DNA of 64,000 bases, from assembly GCF_017309585.1 (NCBI RefSeq), contig NZ_CP071321.1, positions 4,112,001 to 4,176,000 on the forward strand, in the 5' to 3' direction. How positions within the stretch are numbered: position 1 is the first letter of the stretch; each line of letters starts with the position of its first letter. The notes below the pieces were generated by a model. It saw only the letters and a list, made by a program, of their open reading frames with translations, was not told where the DNA came from and did not search any database. Below, in pieces: positions 8,250 to 16,951 of this stretch. Source of the stretch: Nitrogeniibacter aestuarii (GTDB lineage Bacteria > Pseudomonadota > Gammaproteobacteria > Burkholderiales > Rhodocyclaceae). Both the position numbers and the translations under genes were made by a program.

Positions 8250-8956
8250 GCCGTTTCCTGCGGGGCGAGACTGTCGGTATCGACCTTGCCGTCGACGAAA
8301 TGCACCTGCCGCGAAGCAAACTCCGCCATGTCGGGCTCGTGGGTGACCATCAGCACGGTGATACCCCGCGTGTCGTTGAGCTCGCGGATCAGCGTCATGA
8401 TCTCGTGGCTGCGCTGGGTGTCCAGATTGCCCGTGGGTTCGTCGGCGAGCAGCACCTTGGGTTGGGTGACAATGGCGCGGGCGATGGCCACCCGCTGCTG
8501 CTGACCGCCGGACAACTCGGCCGGGGTGTGATCGGCCCAGCGGTCGAGCCCGACCAGTTCGAGCGCTTCGCGCGCCAGCCGATGTCGATCCGCCGCCGTC
8601 TCCCCCCGGTACAACAGGGGCAGTTCCACGTTCTCCTGCGCCGAGGTGCGTGCCAGCAGGTTGAAGCCCTGAAACACGAAGCCCAGATAATTCCGCCTGA
8701 GCATTGCCCGCTGATCACGATCCAGTTGCTCCACCGCGGCACCCATGAACCGGTACGAGCCGGTGGTGGGCGTATCCAGACAGCCGAGAATGTTCATCAC
8801 CGTGGACTTGCCGGAACCGCTCGGGCCCATCACGGCCACGAATTCACCGCTGTCGATTCGCAGGTCCACCCCGCGCAGGGCCTGAAACATGGCCTGCCCC
8901 TGCCCGTACGTCTTGGTGACCGCGGCCAGCTCGATCAAGGGTGCTGGCGCATTCAT
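8246..8956 (-). CDS. ABC transporter ATP-binding protein of the MacB/LolD type
   Basis: The 236-residue ATPase has a complete nucleotide-binding site: Walker A GPSGSGKST (residues 44-52), Q-loop in FVFQGFNLLART, signature LSGGQQQR, Walker B VLLADEPTGNLD and switch His in MVTHEP. The LLADEPTGNLD form is typical of the LolD/MacB/FtsE branch. It energises the permease encoded immediately downstream. Both junctions are 4-nt ATGA overlaps, so stoichiometric translation is likely. Confidence 0.93.
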   Translation of the reverse strand: MNAPAPLIELAAVTKTYGQGQAMFQALRGVDLRIDSGEFVAVMGPSGSGKSTVMNILGCLDTPTTGSYRFMGAAVEQLDRDQRAMLRRNYLGFVFQGFNLLARTSAQENVELPLLYRGETAADRHRLAREALELVGLDRWADHTPAELSGGQQQRVAIARAIVTQPKVLLADEPTGNLDTQRSHEIMTLIRELNDTRGITVLMVTHEPDMAEFASRQVHFVDGKVDTDSLAPQETA

Positions 8957-10230
8957 GTCTCCGTGCTCACGCTGTCGGTGATGACCGCGTCGCCGGCCTT
9001 GAGGTCACCGCCCACGATCTCGGTCTGGCGACCGTCGGTCACGCCGATCGTCACATTGACGGCCTCCGCTTGATCGCCACGCAGTACCCACACCTGACGC
9101 GCCGTCGACCCCTCGATAGGCTTGGCAGTCTTGGGAGCCCGGTTACGCGGCGGGCGGGGCATCAGGCGCTCGACCAGCGAGCGGCTGCGCTCCGCCGCGC
9201 CCGTGACGGGCGTGAAGCGCAAGGCCGCGTTGGGCACGAGCAAGGCGTTGGCCCGCGTGACGGTCACGATTTCGGCGGTGGCCGTCATGCCCGGCCGCAG
9301 GGACAGATCGTCGTTATCCACCTTCAGGGTGGTCACGTAGGACACCACGTTGTCGGTGGTGGTCGCGCCGAAGCTCACTCGTGTGATCGTGGCCGGATAC
9401 CTGCGATCGGGATAGGCATCGACCGAGAAGGAAGCCTGCTGACCTTCGGCCACCTGCCCGACATCGGCCTCATCCACATTCACCTCCAGCTCCATCTGTG
9501 ACAGATCTTCTGCCAGGGTGAACAGCACCGGCGCCTGCAGCGAGGCGGCCACGGTCTGGCCCGGTTCGGCATCGCGCAACAGGACGACCCCGTTGATCGG
9601 GGACTTGATCGACGCCTTCTCCAGATTGGTGTCGGCCGAGCTGAGCTCGGCTTCGCGCACGGTGACCGCCGCCTTCGCCGCGGCCAGATCCGCACGCGCA
9701 CGGCTCAGGGTCGCGCGTACCGTGTCGAGCTCCGCCTTCGAGGGGACTTTGCCCCCGGAGATCTTGAAGACGTTCTCCTGCCGCGCCAGGTTCGATTGGG
9801 CTTCGGTCACGGTCGCCTGCGCCTGCAGCACCCCGGCACGCGCCGATTCGAGCGAAGCCCGCGCGCTGGTGATGGCGTCCTTGAGTTTGGCGGTGTCGAG
9901 CTGCGCAATCACCTGCCCTTCGCTCACTTCGTCGTTATCCTCGACAAGCACGCGGGTGATGATGCCCGAGAGCTCGCTGCCCACATCCACCTGATTGGTC
10001 GGTTGCAAGGTCCCCGTGGCAGAGACGGTCACGGTCATGTCGCCGCGCACAGCGTCGGTGCTCTGGTAACGCACGCTGCGCTGCGAGTCCCCCGACGCCA
10101 GCCACCCCCAGAGGCCCCCGGCAATCAGCACCAGCAGAACAAGCCAGCGCCATGCCCGCCCCCCTGCGCGGCGCCTGGGCCCCAGGTCGAGGGTGCTCGC
10201 CTCGTCGGCAGCGCGTTTTGAATCACTCAT
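8953..10230 (-). CDS. macA: MacA-type periplasmic adaptor (membrane fusion protein)
   Basis: The 425-residue adaptor has a single N-terminal membrane anchor (WLVLLVLIAGGLWGWLA). Next come a lipoyl-type half-motif, a long alpha-helical hairpin rich in Ala/Arg/Glu (about 115-200), the second lipoyl half (IKSPINGVVLLRDAEPGQTV) and beta-barrel/membrane-proximal domains. It bridges the inner-membrane pump and the outer-membrane factor. A basic, Pro-rich insertion near residue 340 (RLMPRPPRNRAPK) is unusual but lies between domains. It overlaps both neighbours by 4 nt. Confidence 0.9.
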   Translation of the reverse strand: MSDSKRAADEASTLDLGPRRRAGGRAWRWLVLLVLIAGGLWGWLASGDSQRSVRYQSTDAVRGDMTVTVSATGTLQPTNQVDVGSELSGIITRVLVEDNDEVSEGQVIAQLDTAKLKDAITSARASLESARAGVLQAQATVTEAQSNLARQENVFKISGGKVPSKAELDTVRATLSRARADLAAAKAAVTVREAELSSADTNLEKASIKSPINGVVLLRDAEPGQTVAASLQAPVLFTLAEDLSQMELEVNVDEADVGQVAEGQQASFSVDAYPDRRYPATITRVSFGATTTDNVVSYVTTLKVDNDDLSLRPGMTATAEIVTVTRANALLVPNAALRFTPVTGAAERSRSLVERLMPRPPRNRAPKTAKPIEGSTARQVWVLRGDQAEAVNVTIGVTDGRQTEIVGGDLKAGDAVITDSVSTET

Positions 10231-11675
10231 GAAATCTGTCCTGCCATGTCATCGTCAGCCGGGTCTGCCCACGCGTCCGGCACCCAGCCGCCGCCAAGCG
10301 CCTTGATCAATTGAATGCGTGCCGTGGCCAGCTCCGCCCTTGCCGAGGCATGGCTGTCTTCGGCACTCAGTCGGGTGCGCTCGGTATCGAGCACGGTTTC
10401 GTAATCGGCGACGCCGGCATCGAACTGGTGGCGTGCCAGCAAGGCTGCGTTGCGGGCAGACTCCGCAGCCACCGCCAGCAATTCCACCCGGCGCTCGCCA
10501 TTGCGCACGGCCACCAGCGCGTCTTCCACATCCTGCAGGGCGACAAGCACCGCCTGCCGATAGTTTTCCAGCGCCTCGTCGCGATTGGCGCGCTGCAGAT
10601 CCACCTGTGCCACCAGCCGCCCCCCGTCGAACAGGGTGGCCGCAATGCTGGCCGCCAGCGAACGTGTCAGCGACTCGGCGCCGCCGAGAGCACCAAAGCT
10701 CAACGCCTCGAAACCGAGCGAGCCGCTCAGCGTGACACTCGGATAACGCTGCGCCTGTGCCGCACCGATCCGGGCGGTGGCCGCCGCCAGGGTGCGCTCC
10801 GCCTCCCGCAGGTCCGCGCGCTGGCGCAGCAGGTCGGCGGGGATGCCGAGAGCAACCTGAGCCGGAATGCTCGGCATGGGGCGATCCACCGACAATGCCT
10901 CAGTCAGCGCGCCCGGTGCCTGCCCACACAGCACGGCCAGCGCATTGGCGTAGCCTGCAAGCGTGGTTTCGAGGGCCGGAATCTGTGCTGCGGTCTGTGC
11001 CCGGTTGGCCCGTGCCTGTTCCAGCGCCAGCGAGGCGGACAGGCCGGCCTGAACGCGCCAGTCGGTAATCTGCAGTGTTTCGCTCTGGGCCTCGAGATTG
11101 GTGCGCGCGATGCTCAGACGCTGGCCGGTGCTGCGGTAGAGCACATAGTTGCTGACCACCTCGGCCACCAGGCTGGCCTGCACATCGGCCAACGAATAGC
11201 GGCTGACCTCGGCCGAGGCCTCGGCAGCCTCCAGCGCACGTCGATTGGCGCCGAACAGGTCGGCCTCCCAGCGCGCATCGAAACCCGCCTGATAGAGGGA
11301 GCGCGCCTCACCGGAACTGCCGGTCTCGCGGCTGCCTCGTGAGCGGCTCGCGCCGCCGGAGGCCTCGATGGTCGGCCCCAGATCCGCACCCGCGGCACGC
11401 CACTGGGCGCGGGCCGCGCGCAAGCGAGCTTCGGCTGCCGCCAGCGTAGGGCTACCAGCCAGCGCGGCGTCCACCAAGGCAATCAGTTGCTCATCGCCGG
11501 TGAGCTGCCACCAATGGGCAAGGACATCGGGCGCCTGCGCCGGTGCATGCCCTTGCCATGCACCCGGCACCGCCATCGTCGGGCGTTGATAGTCGGGTCC
11601 GACGGAAGCGCAGCCCACGAGCAGGAATGCGGCGGTCAGGGAGGCAAGGCGAGCAGATGTACGGGCGGGGGGCAT
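10227..11675 (-). CDS. Outer-membrane factor lipoprotein (NodT/OprM family)
   Basis: The 482-residue protein has a lipoprotein signal ending LLVGCAS (lipidated Cys near residue 22), followed by the family start SVGPDYQRP. It has the two repeated OEP domains of TolC-like channels, e.g. QAGFDARWEADLFGANRRA in the first half and YPSVTLSGSLGF in the second. It provides the outer-membrane exit duct for the efflux complex encoded downstream. It is the first gene of the operon, with no local regulator gene; a 15-bp palindrome at 11722-11736 is a candidate operator. The start has no strong Shine-Dalgarno. Confidence 0.92.
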   Translation of the reverse strand: MPPARTSARLASLTAAFLLVGCASVGPDYQRPTMAVPGAWQGHAPAQAPDVLAHWWQLTGDEQLIALVDAALAGSPTLAAAEARLRAARAQWRAAGADLGPTIEASGGASRSRGSRETGSSGEARSLYQAGFDARWEADLFGANRRALEAAEASAEVSRYSLADVQASLVAEVVSNYVLYRSTGQRLSIARTNLEAQSETLQITDWRVQAGLSASLALEQARANRAQTAAQIPALETTLAGYANALAVLCGQAPGALTEALSVDRPMPSIPAQVALGIPADLLRQRADLREAERTLAAATARIGAAQAQRYPSVTLSGSLGFEALSFGALGGAESLTRSLAASIAATLFDGGRLVAQVDLQRANRDEALENYRQAVLVALQDVEDALVAVRNGERRVELLAVAAESARNAALLARHQFDAGVADYETVLDTERTRLSAEDSHASARAELATARIQLIKALGGGWVPDAWADPADDDMAGQIS

Positions 11676-11721
11676 GGATCGGTCGGGCCGTTGGATTCTT
11701 GTTGTCGATGATTGCCGCTGG

Positions 11722-11736
11722 CCGGGTTAATCCCGG
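11722..11736. promoter_or_regulatory. Palindrome upstream of the efflux operon
   Basis: CCGGG-TTAAT-CCCGG is a perfect inverted repeat centred 54 bp upstream of the outer-membrane factor start. A TTTACA-like -35 lies just upstream on the minus strand. It could be a repressor site; the cognate regulator is not in the window. Confidence 0.35.
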
Positions 11737-11789
11737 TTAGTCCAGTGTAAAGACCCGTAAATCCATGCTGCGTTCGATGACTCGACATG

Positions 11790-11820
11790 AAAAAAGCGCG
11801 GCATGAAGCCGCGCTTTTCG
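11790..11820 (-). terminator. Terminator downstream of the 6S RNA
   Basis: The stem AAAAGCGCGGC/GCCGCGCTTTT with a 5-nt loop is flanked by A's on one side and T's on the other, so it can work in both directions. On the minus strand it lies just after the 6S RNA 3' end. Confidence 0.85.
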
Positions 11821-11823
11821 TGT

Positions 11824-12008
11824 AGGTCCCCCGCTGATGCCGACCGGGCCGATCATCCTGAACCGAGGGTTCAGGGTGGCCGCGTTCCAGACGCTTCAGG
11901 CGCGCCCGACAGTGGGGTGCGCACAACGGCGTCGATTCGGTCCGCGGCCATGTCGCTAGACATTGGTTCAAGGAAATTACGGCCTAACGCGAACACCGCA
12001 GGGGATTA
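11824..12008 (-). ncRNA. ssrS: 6S RNA (ssrS), RNA polymerase-binding regulator
   Basis: This gene is called from sequence, structure and position. On the minus strand the 5' part reads TCCCCTGCGGTGTTCG and the 3' part has ACCCTGAACCCTCGGTTCAGG followed by CGGTCGGCATC and GCGGGGGA. These correspond to the E. coli 6S blocks GATGTTCGC, CACCTTGAACC..GGTTCAAGG and GCGGCGGCATC. The ends CCCC(T)GC and GC(G)GGGG pair to close the long rod. As in enterobacteria, it lies directly downstream of zapA. 6S RNA mimics an open promoter and sequesters the housekeeping sigma holoenzyme in stationary phase. Ends are approximate to about 10 nt. Confidence 0.88.
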
Positions 12009-12019
12009 ATCGGTGCTAC

Positions 12020-12325
12020 CTAAAACAGCTTTTCCTGCTGAGCCACGACGTCATCCAGTCGCGAACTCATGGATTCGATTCTACGCTTCATGCCCGGCAT
12101 GTCAAACCCGCCGGAACGCTGAAACTGGAGGTATTCATGAGCGATATTCAGCGCCGTCATCACGGCCAGTTTTTCGCCCGACGCCTGGGTTTTGGCCCCC
12201 AGATCGATGAAACGTTCTTCAAGGAAACGCACCGCCGATTCGAGCGCCTCGCGCTCTTCCGGCTGGCAGCCAACGCGGTATTCCTTACCCAGCAGGGTGA
12301 TGTCCAGTGTGTCCATGGTGATCAT
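12020..12325 (-). CDS. zapA: Cell division protein ZapA
   Basis: The ~101-residue protein has the ZapA fold: N-terminal beta strands (DTLDITLLGKEYRVGC), a helical linker and a C-terminal coiled coil. ZapA cross-links FtsZ protofilaments at the division ring. The start ATG at 12325 overlaps the stop of the upstream coiled-coil gene (ATGA); a second in-frame ATG at 12316 is the alternative. The 6S RNA gene follows, as in many beta- and gammaproteobacteria. Confidence 0.93.
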   Translation of the reverse strand: MITMDTLDITLLGKEYRVGCQPEEREALESAVRFLEERFIDLGAKTQASGEKLAVMTALNIAHEYLQFQRSGGFDMPGMKRRIESMSSRLDDVVAQQEKLF

Positions 12326-12516
12326 TGCTCGGGAAGGGTTTCCAGCACTTGGGTGACGCTGCGGATGGCCGCCTCGACCTTGCCGGTGAGGCGCGTATTC
12401 TCCGCCTGCAACTCGCCGACGCGAGTCTTGAGCTCACGGTTTTCCTGCTTTTGAGCTTCGAAGAGCGTAATCAGCTCGCCGAGTTGTTGTTCGAGGCGTT
12501 CGAGTTCTGCGTCCAT
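12322..12516 (-). CDS. ZapB-like / TIGR02449 coiled-coil division protein
   Basis: The 64-residue protein is predicted to be almost entirely a parallel coiled coil, with regular heptads in ELERLEQQLGELITLFE and ENRELKTRVGELQAENTRL. It matches the small TIGR02449/ZapB-type proteins found upstream of zapA, which bundle with ZapA at the Z-ring. The overlap with zapA (4 nt) supports joint production. Confidence 0.8.
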   Translation of the reverse strand: MDAELERLEQQLGELITLFEAQKQENRELKTRVGELQAENTRLTGKVEAAIRSVTQVLETLPEQ

Positions 12517-12549
12517 GGCACGAATGTTAGTGAGGCTTCTCGCAGCCGG

Positions 12550-14049
12550 TCAAGCGAGTAATTCATACAGTGTTTCATGCTGTGACGAATCAAAACACCG
12601 GGCAAGCCTGCGCATGTCCAGATGATTCGCCAGCGTATCGGCCAGCCGCTCGAGATCGGCCTCCCGACGAGCGGCAGCGTCGACCCGCTCGGCGCCCGCC
12701 AAGCCCGCCCATTCGAGCAATGCCCCGAGTGCTTCCGGCGTATCGAACAGCCCGTGTGCGTAGGTGCCGAGCACCTGCCCGTCCTCGCTGATCGCCCCGT
12801 CACCCCGACAGTCGTCAAACATGACGGCCGGCCGCTCCAGGGCCAGCCCGGTGCTCACCCCCATGTGGATCTCGTAACCGCTGACGGGCGCTTCAGCGCC
12901 AAACGTCAGGCGACCGCGGACATGTTTCAATTGCTTTTCGGGCGCCAGGCGCGTCTCCATCGGCAACCAGCCCAGGCCCTTCAAGCTGCCCGGCGCGCCC
13001 TCAAGCCCGAGTTCGTCATGCAACTGCGCCCCGAGCATCTGAAAACCGCCGCAGATACCGACCAGCTTGCCGCCGTAACGCAGATGGCGCGCAATCGCGG
13101 CCTCCCAGCCCTGATCGCGCAGCCAGGCCAGATCCGCCTGCACACTCTTGGAACCCGGTAGCACGATGAGATCGGCGGCCGGCATCGACTGCCCGGGGCC
13201 GACCCACTGAAAATCGACCTGCGGGTGCAGACGCATCGGGTCCAGATCGGTGTGATTGGAAATTCGCGGGAATGCAGGCGCGATAACCTTGATGGCGCTT
13301 TCCGACTTGTCGAGTTCGGCGCTGGCCAACGCATCTTCGGCGTCAAGAAAGAGGCCGTGCAGGTAGGGCAACACCCCGATCACCGGCTTGCCGGTCCGGG
13401 CTTCGAGCCATTCGAGCCCGGGTTCGAGCAAGGCGATGTCGCCACGGAAACGATTGATCACGAATCCCTGAATCCGTGCCTGCTCGGATGGCGACAGCAA
13501 CTCGAGGGTGCCGACCAGGTGAGCGAAGACACCGCCCTTGTCGATGTCCGCCACCAGGATGACCGGACAGTCGGCCGCCTCGGCAAAACCCATGTTGGCA
13601 ATGTCGCGGTCACGCAGATTGATTTCGGCCGGGCTGCCCGCCCCCTCCACCAGCACCATGTCGTAGGTGGCGGTCAGGCGCGCCCAGCTTTCCATCACCG
13701 CCGCCATCGCGGTGGGCTTGTAGTCGTGGTAGTCCTTCGCGCTCAGGGTGGAGATGGCCTTGCCGTGGATGATGACCTGCGCGCCGATGTCGGAAGACGG
13801 CTTGAGCAACACCGGGTTGAAATCGGTGGACAGCGGCACTCCAGCCGCCATCGCCTGCAGGGCCTGAGCGCGGCCGATCTCGCGGCCATCCGGCGTGACG
13901 GCTGAATTCAGTGCCATGTTCTGCGGCTTGAAGGGCGCGATGCGCACGCCCTTGCGCGCCATGAGCCGCGCCAGGCCCGCCACCAGGGTGGTCTTGCCTG
14001 CGTCGGAGGTCGTTCCCTGAACCATCAGGGTGGCGCATGGAGGCTTCAC
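12550..14049 (-). CDS. cobQ: Cobyric acid synthase (glutamine-hydrolysing)
   Basis: CobQ amidates the b, d, e and g side chains of adenosylcobyrinic acid diamide using glutamine and ATP. The P-loop-like start is MVQGTTSDAGKTT, followed by FKPQNMALNS. The C-terminal triad-type glutaminase domain has the Cys nucleophile in GICGGFQML and the His in GTYAHGLFD. I place the start at GTG 14049 (GGAA upstream; VKPPCATLMVQG), giving about 499 residues, the usual length; an ATG 24 nt further in is also possible. The open frame extends to 14145, but that would overlap the region upstream of divergent cbiB. No cobalamin riboswitch fits in the 73-bp divergent gap. Confidence 0.94.
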   Translation of the reverse strand: MKPPCATLMVQGTTSDAGKTTLVAGLARLMARKGVRIAPFKPQNMALNSAVTPDGREIGRAQALQAMAAGVPLSTDFNPVLLKPSSDIGAQVIIHGKAISTLSAKDYHDYKPTAMAAVMESWARLTATYDMVLVEGAGSPAEINLRDRDIANMGFAEAADCPVILVADIDKGGVFAHLVGTLELLSPSEQARIQGFVINRFRGDIALLEPGLEWLEARTGKPVIGVLPYLHGLFLDAEDALASAELDKSESAIKVIAPAFPRISNHTDLDPMRLHPQVDFQWVGPGQSMPAADLIVLPGSKSVQADLAWLRDQGWEAAIARHLRYGGKLVGICGGFQMLGAQLHDELGLEGAPGSLKGLGWLPMETRLAPEKQLKHVRGRLTFGAEAPVSGYEIHMGVSTGLALERPAVMFDDCRGDGAISEDGQVLGTYAHGLFDTPEALGALLEWAGLAGAERVDAAARREADLERLADTLANHLDMRRLARCFDSSQHETLYELLA

Positions 14050-14122
14050 GTACAATTCCGCTTCGTTTTCTGATTGACGCGGATTATCCCGCAAGCGCGC
14101 CCCGCACGCTCGCCCATCGACC

Positions 14123-15058
14123 ATGCCCCACTTCACCGCCCTCACCCTTGCCCTGTGCGCCGGCGTGCTGCTCGACCGACTCCTGGGCGAACCGCGTCGC
14201 TTTCATCCGCTGGTGGGTTTCGGACGTCTGGCGGGCGGGCTGGAGCGGCGACTCAACCCTGGCGCTTACCCGGTGGCCACCGGGCTACTGGCATGGTCAC
14301 TGGCCATCGTGCCGATCGTCGGACTGGTGTGGCTGGTGCGCCTGCCGGGCGGCGCCTGGGCCTGGGCGATTGACACGCTGGCCCTCAGCCTGTGCATCGG
14401 CGCGCGCAGCCTGGAAGAACACGCCCGTGCCGTGGCCGCTCCGCTCGCCGCCGGCGATCTGACCCTGGCCCGCGAAAAACTGGGCTGGATCGTGTCGCGG
14501 GACACCGCCGCGCTCAACGCATCCGAGATCGCTTCGGCGACGACGGAGTCGGTCCTCGAGAACGGTCACGATGCCATCTTCGGCGCGCTGTTCTGGTGCC
14601 TGATCGGCGGCGCGCCCGCCGTCGTCCTGTTCCGGCTCGCCAACACCCTGGACGCCATGTGGGGTTACCGCACACCCCGCTTCGAACACTTCGGCCGGTT
14701 CGCCGCCCGCGCCGACGATCTCCTTGGCTACATCCCCGCCCGCCTGACGGCACTGACCTACACCGTGCTCGGCGACTCGGCGCGCGCCTGGCGCTGCTGG
14801 CGCACTCAGGCCCCCGTCTGGAAAAGCCCGAATGCAGGCCCTGTCATGGCGGCCGGGGCCGGTGCACTGGGCGTACGCCTGGGTGGCCCGGCACCGTATC
14901 ATGGGCGGATTCAGTCTCGTCCGGTGCTCGGCGACGGCGCAAGCGCCAACGCGGACACACCCTCGCAGGCCATCGCACTGGTCAAGCGCAGCACCGTGTG
15001 GTGGTGCGTGATCAGCCTCATGCTCGGTCTGCTCACCTTGGGAATTTCACATGCTTGA
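14123..15058 (+). CDS. cbiB: Adenosylcobinamide-phosphate synthase CbiB/CobD
   Basis: The 311-residue integral membrane protein attaches (R)-1-aminopropanol-2-phosphate to adenosylcobyric acid. Family marks are DRLLGEPRRFHPLVGFGRLA near the N-terminus, SLEEHARAVAAPLAAGDL, VSRDTAALNASEIASAT and WGYRTPRFEHFGRFAARAD. Several hydrophobic helices are present, including one at the extreme C-terminus. It starts the rightward cobamide operon and overlaps cobC by 8 bp. Confidence 0.94.
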   Translation: MPHFTALTLALCAGVLLDRLLGEPRRFHPLVGFGRLAGGLERRLNPGAYPVATGLLAWSLAIVPIVGLVWLVRLPGGAWAWAIDTLALSLCIGARSLEEHARAVAAPLAAGDLTLAREKLGWIVSRDTAALNASEIASATTESVLENGHDAIFGALFWCLIGGAPAVVLFRLANTLDAMWGYRTPRFEHFGRFAARADDLLGYIPARLTALTYTVLGDSARAWRCWRTQAPVWKSPNAGPVMAAGAGALGVRLGGPAPYHGRIQSRPVLGDGASANADTPSQAIALVKRSTVWWCVISLMLGLLTLGISHA

Positions 15059-16055
15059 ACATGGTGGCAATCTCGTGCAGGCGATGGCGCAATACGGCCA
15101 TCGCCGCGCCGACTGGGTGGATCTGTCCACCGGCATCAGCCCGCACGGATACGCCGTCCCCCCGATTCCGCCCGCGCGCTGGCACCGCTTGCCGGAGGAT
15201 GACGACGCCCTGATCAAGGCGGCAAGCGCGTTCTACGGGAGCGACGCTCTGCTGCCCGTGGCAGGCAGTCAGGCGGCCATCCAGACGCTGCCGGCCATCG
15301 TCGGCGGACGCGATGTGGGCATCCTCTGGCCCACCTACAACGAACATGAACGCGCCTGGCAACGACATGCCCCGGTGAAAGTCAGCACAACCACCTTGTG
15401 CTCAGCATCGGAGCGCCTCGACACGCTGGTGGTGGTCAATCCGAACAACCCCACGGGGGAACGCATCAGCCGCGACACCCTCATCCACTGCCATGCGCGT
15501 CTGGCCGAACGCGGCGGCACGCTCATCATCGACGAAGCCTTCGCCGACACCGATCCGGGCGACAGCCTGGCGGACCTGGCCGGCCGCCCTGGCCTGGTCG
15601 TGCTGCGGTCACTGGGTAAGTTCTTCGGCCTCGCCGGCGCCCGCACCGGTTTCGTACTCGGCCCTGACAGCGTTCGCGCCGCACTGGCAGAACGACTGGG
15701 GCCCTGGTGCATCAGCGGGCCCGCCCAGTTCGCGGCCACCACGGCCCTGCTCGACATCGACTGGCAGGACAACGCCCGACAACGCCTGCTGGACGAGTCG
15801 ACCCGACTCGATACGCTGCTCATGGCCCATGGCGCTCCGGCACGGGCGGGTTGCGCCCTGTTCCGCTGGATTCCCACTCCCGACGCGCGCCGCTGGCAGG
15901 AGCATTTTGCCCGCACGGCCATCTGGGTGCGTGCGTTCGACATGCCGACCGCCCTGCGTATCGGCCTGCCGGCCGACAACACGGGCTGGGCGCGCCTGGA
16001 CGCCGCACTGGCTGCCGGGACTCGCGACGGCCTCCGCCTCACCAACGAGAATTGA
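15051..16055 (+). CDS. cobC: L-threonine-O-3-phosphate decarboxylase (PLP-dependent)
   Basis: The 334-residue fold-type I aminotransferase-like enzyme matches CobC/CobD, which makes (R)-1-amino-2-propanol phosphate for CbiB. Visible features are LSTGISPHGY near the N-terminus, VVNPNNPTGERI, DEAFADTDPGDS and the PLP lysine in SLGKFFGLAGARTGFVLG. The product is the direct substrate of the enzyme encoded upstream, and the two genes overlap. Nomenclature differs: cobC in Pseudomonas usage, cobD in Salmonella. Confidence 0.93.
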   Translation: MLEHGGNLVQAMAQYGHRRADWVDLSTGISPHGYAVPPIPPARWHRLPEDDDALIKAASAFYGSDALLPVAGSQAAIQTLPAIVGGRDVGILWPTYNEHERAWQRHAPVKVSTTTLCSASERLDTLVVVNPNNPTGERISRDTLIHCHARLAERGGTLIIDEAFADTDPGDSLADLAGRPGLVVLRSLGKFFGLAGARTGFVLGPDSVRAALAERLGPWCISGPAQFAATTALLDIDWQDNARQRLLDESTRLDTLLMAHGAPARAGCALFRWIPTPDARRWQEHFARTAIWVRAFDMPTALRIGLPADNTGWARLDAALAAGTRDGLRLTNEN

Positions 16056-16060
16056 TCACC

Positions 16061-16951
16061 ATGACCCTGTTCCGCCGCGGCCTTGCCCTGATCGCCGCTG
16101 CCATCACGGCAATCCCTGCCTTCGCCACCATCGATCTGACCGACGATATGGGCACTCCGGTGCATCTGGACGCACCAGCCCGTCGCATCGTCTCCCTCGC
16201 ACCGCACGTCACCGAGCTCATCTATGCGGCCGGTGCCGGTGAAGCGCTGGTGGGCGTGGTGGACTACAGCGACTACCCCCCCGAGGCAAGTCGCCTGCCG
16301 AGCGTAGGCAGTTACACCCGCGCGGATCTGGAAGCCATCGTGGCCCTGAAGCCGGATCTGGTCATTGGCTGGCGCAGTGGCAATCCCCCCGTCCAGATCG
16401 ACCGGCTCCGCGCACTGGGCATCCCGGTTTTCGTGAATGAATCGAGAGACTTGGGAGCCGTCGCCCGCACCCTGCGACGCATCGGCACCATGGCCGGCAC
16501 TGAAACGGCGGCAAACGCCGCGGCTGACGCCTTTGAAGCACGCGAAGCCGCGTTGCGTGACCGCTACGCCTCGCTGGCGCCAGTGAGCGTCTTCTACCAG
16601 ATCTGGAACAAGCCGCTCATGACCATCAATGGTGAGCACCTCATTTCCGCCGTGATCCGTCTATGCGGCGGTCGGAACGTGTTCGATTCCGAGGATCTGC
16701 TGGCCCCTAAAATCGGCGAGGAATCGGTGCTTGTCGCCAACCCGGAGTCCATCGTCGCCAGCGGCATGGGTGAAGCACGGCCGGAATGGCTCGACACCTG
16801 GCGGCGCTGGCCCCAGCTCAGGGCCGTCCAGCAGGACAACCTGTTCTTCATCCCGCCGGAACTGATCCAGCGCCACACGCCGCGCATCCTCGACGGCGCC
16901 ACCCGCCTGTGCGAGCAACTCGACCAGGCGCGCCAGCGAAGAGCACCATGA
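16061..16951 (+). CDS. btuF: Periplasmic cobalamin-binding protein BtuF
   Basis: The 296-residue protein has a Sec signal peptide (cleavage near IPAFA, residue ~23) and a single class III periplasmic-binding fold. Marks are RRIVSLAPHVTELIYAAGAG, VGVVDYSDYPPEA, the linker-helix region and WRRWPQLRAVQQDNLFFIP. BtuF delivers corrinoids to BtuCD, but no BtuC or BtuD gene is in the window. It starts 5 bp after cobC, so uptake and synthesis are co-expressed. Confidence 0.9.
   Translation: MTLFRRGLALIAAAITAIPAFATIDLTDDMGTPVHLDAPARRIVSLAPHVTELIYAAGAGEALVGVVDYSDYPPEASRLPSVGSYTRADLEAIVALKPDLVIGWRSGNPPVQIDRLRALGIPVFVNESRDLGAVARTLRRIGTMAGTETAANAAADAFEAREAALRDRYASLAPVSVFYQIWNKPLMTINGEHLISAVIRLCGGRNVFDSEDLLAPKIGEESVLVANPESIVASGMGEARPEWLDTWRRWPQLRAVQQDNLFFIPPELIQRHTPRILDGATRLCEQLDQARQRRAP

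Noticed and set aside
14050..14122. Cobalamin riboswitch expected between cobQ and cbiB
   Set aside because: The 73-bp gap is too short for the ~200-nt aptamer and lacks a B12 box. None was seen upstream of btuF either.
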